Virus record (IMG/VR): IMGVR_UViG_3300025880_000107 | Coordinates: 1-24,696 of that record | From: a virus | Direction: 5' to 3' (one strand) | Length of the DNA stretch: 24,696 nt | Part shown: one piece after another, positions 24,601 through 24,696 of the stretch | Layout: each line of letters begins with the position of its first letter | Numbering within the stretch: the stretch's first letter is position 1 | Program-made: the position numbers and the translations under genes | The notes under the pieces: model-generated | Database searches by the model: none | Seen by the model: the letters and a program-made list of their open reading frames with translations, nothing else | What the model was told of the DNA's origin: nothing

Positions 24601-24696
24601 CTGATAGCAGAACCATCATATGCATAAGTGTGATAAATACCAGCTTGGGCAGAGCCATCTCTTACGTGTAATTTTCCTAAAGGGCCAGATGTTCCG
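21609..24696 (-). CDS. long modular tail fibre with glycine-rich tip domain, 5' end outside the window
   Basis: The frame is open from the window edge. The first ATG inside (24569) is not the true start, because the 42 codons before it are also open and read GTSGPLGKLHVRDGSAQ, part of another repeat. At least 1028 residues are present. Six GxVGIGx repeats occur at roughly 80-residue steps in the first two thirds (codons near 24363, 23855, 23620, 23375, 23135 and 22900). A PKGTTAQRP...VRFNTTLGNLEQYDGSSW linker follows, and then a glycine-rich C-terminal domain of about 240 residues beginning YLVLGGGGSGG. Gly-rich loops of this kind form the receptor-binding tips of several T-even-type adhesins; that role here is inferred. 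The N-terminal attachment domain is unseen. Confidence 0.88.
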   Translation of the reverse strand, partial: GTSGPLGKLHVRDGSAQAGIYHTYAYDGSAISIEATEPAIQLMSEDSGTHGGSLLWRYGNNAFAAIANPTTDAIDFTYGVTTNNDFMMHSGTNMSSYLKIMSIGADGNVGIGTDAPGTYQLAVNSGTAGVSDPLAGIYVNGQRNGVVYNLVSNNTANAANRGSGIQFRHGGFLSGAIIHRTDGTAASGDAPGYMTFHTSSDNSEDLTERLRIDSAGTVIVTGAAGNANKGILQLSTQAATYQLVGGNNIGYLGYKTGGYHRWFGSDGLEDMRIDASGKVGIGTDNPQSILNISDTAPILRIDCDSDQDSKILFVENGSPAVSIFYEGSAGTGTANNLHIRSELSGSETNLVTVGLDGNVGIGAASPGANLAFGGSNAGIWLNNDGSNPFGIDTVAGELRLFTGNSAAYQMKFGKMATDGTTFTSHLTIGDDGSNRGHVGIGTDSPQTKLQIVGSTSSEASSGGTLGIRQKGDGGGDGITITSSHANSGRIFKDSNGALHIYNTGGNQDDFVITNTGNVGIGTASPTGYRLVVKNTSEDLLNLHNSTDGLDSLISFTNPGGTLGRVQGIDNGGLGFDVGNNAGGIISNAMSIDNTGNVGIGTANPVSAGSGAKSLNVSATGEARLVLSGDSNNSGDAGQLDAAIYMLTDGGVGTDPFGDTSSTNAGAHGYSFKVKNYSGANTFDMMVEADGTATNLMHMNTAGDVVFGFGSTSVSAGAKFEVASTTSMVIPKGTTAQRPGSAVSGAVRFNTTLGNLEQYDGSSWKMVSTVYGIDYLVLGGGGSGGDCTSPARFGGGGGAGGLRTSYGTVSGRASTAENPLIVTSGHTLTITVGAGASGGVTTHDTPGTQGSNSSITGTSGITNITSLGGGGGGGNTTAGSSGGSGGGGSESDGVGRSGTIGQGFDGGTGTESGDRGGGGGGTGANGTGTDGGAGTSVSITGSAVTYGGGGATSGSGGSGGGGAGSTNGTANLGGGGGAAGSQTGAGGSGVVILRIPTANYSGTTTGSPTVTTNGDFTVIKFTSSGTYTT

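Noticed and set aside
1-24696. CRISPR arrays, tRNA genes, insertion sequences, integrase or attachment sites
   Set aside because: Looked for and not seen. The only repeated DNA of note is inside the fibre genes, and it is coding.
1-24696. A hidden novel defence or counter-defence system
   Set aside because: Nearly all genes fall into known T4-like structural, packaging, recombination or transcription roles; the few unknown small proteins show no motif that would support such a claim.

Overview
The window is a stretch of a lytic, T4-like (Tevenvirinae-related) myovirus genome. It is AT-rich, tightly packed, and every protein gene I can support lies on the minus strand. Gene content and order match the marine T4-like pattern known from cyanomyophages and from myophages of SAR11-type bacteria: 13-14-15-16-17-18-19-20-(67-like)-21-22-23-...-uvsY-uvsW-...-55-...-47. 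I see no photosynthesis or other cyanobacterial auxiliary genes. The low GC favours a pelagiphage-like or similar marine heterotroph phage, but the host cannot be fixed from this sequence.

Read in the direction of transcription (high to low coordinates), the window opens with an adhesion block (24696-17083). It holds a long modular tail fibre cut by the window edge, a small conserved marine-phage protein, a second long fibre of the same repeat type, and a 101-residue unknown. Next come the neck and tail completion genes 13, 14 and 15 (17061-14591) and the overlapping terminase subunits 16 and 17 (14585-12560). The sheath 18, tube 19, portal 20, a 56-residue prohead core protein, protease 21, scaffold 22 and major capsid 23 follow (12476-5283). 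Gene 23 ends at a strong intrinsic terminator with a TTCG loop.

After that terminator a late-type promoter leads into a 30-codon ORF and a second tail-tube-fold protein, a clear paralogue of gp19. The replication, recombination and regulation block comes last: uvsY, uvsW, an unknown 133-residue protein, the late sigma factor gene 55, two small unknowns, and the start of gene 47 (recombination nuclease), which runs off the left edge.

Two promoter classes can be read directly. TATAAATA octamers, the T4 late promoter element read by gp55, lie before gene 18, gene 20, the 67-like gene, gene 13 and the gp19 paralogue. Near-consensus sigma-70 promoters with 17-bp spacers precede uvsY and gene 55. 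A third, perfect TTGACA-N17-TATAAT promoter with an extended -10 points the other way, into the 3' end of the uvsY-uvsW operon, and shares an exact 16-mer with the uvsY promoter. So the phage's late sigma gene is under host-type control while its product's sites are spread over the structural genes. Most of the window is a well-known type of module. The points most worth a second look are the antisense promoter, the back-to-back late promoter before gene 18, late elements placed five bases before start codons, the gp19 paralogue, and the repetitive tandem fibres.
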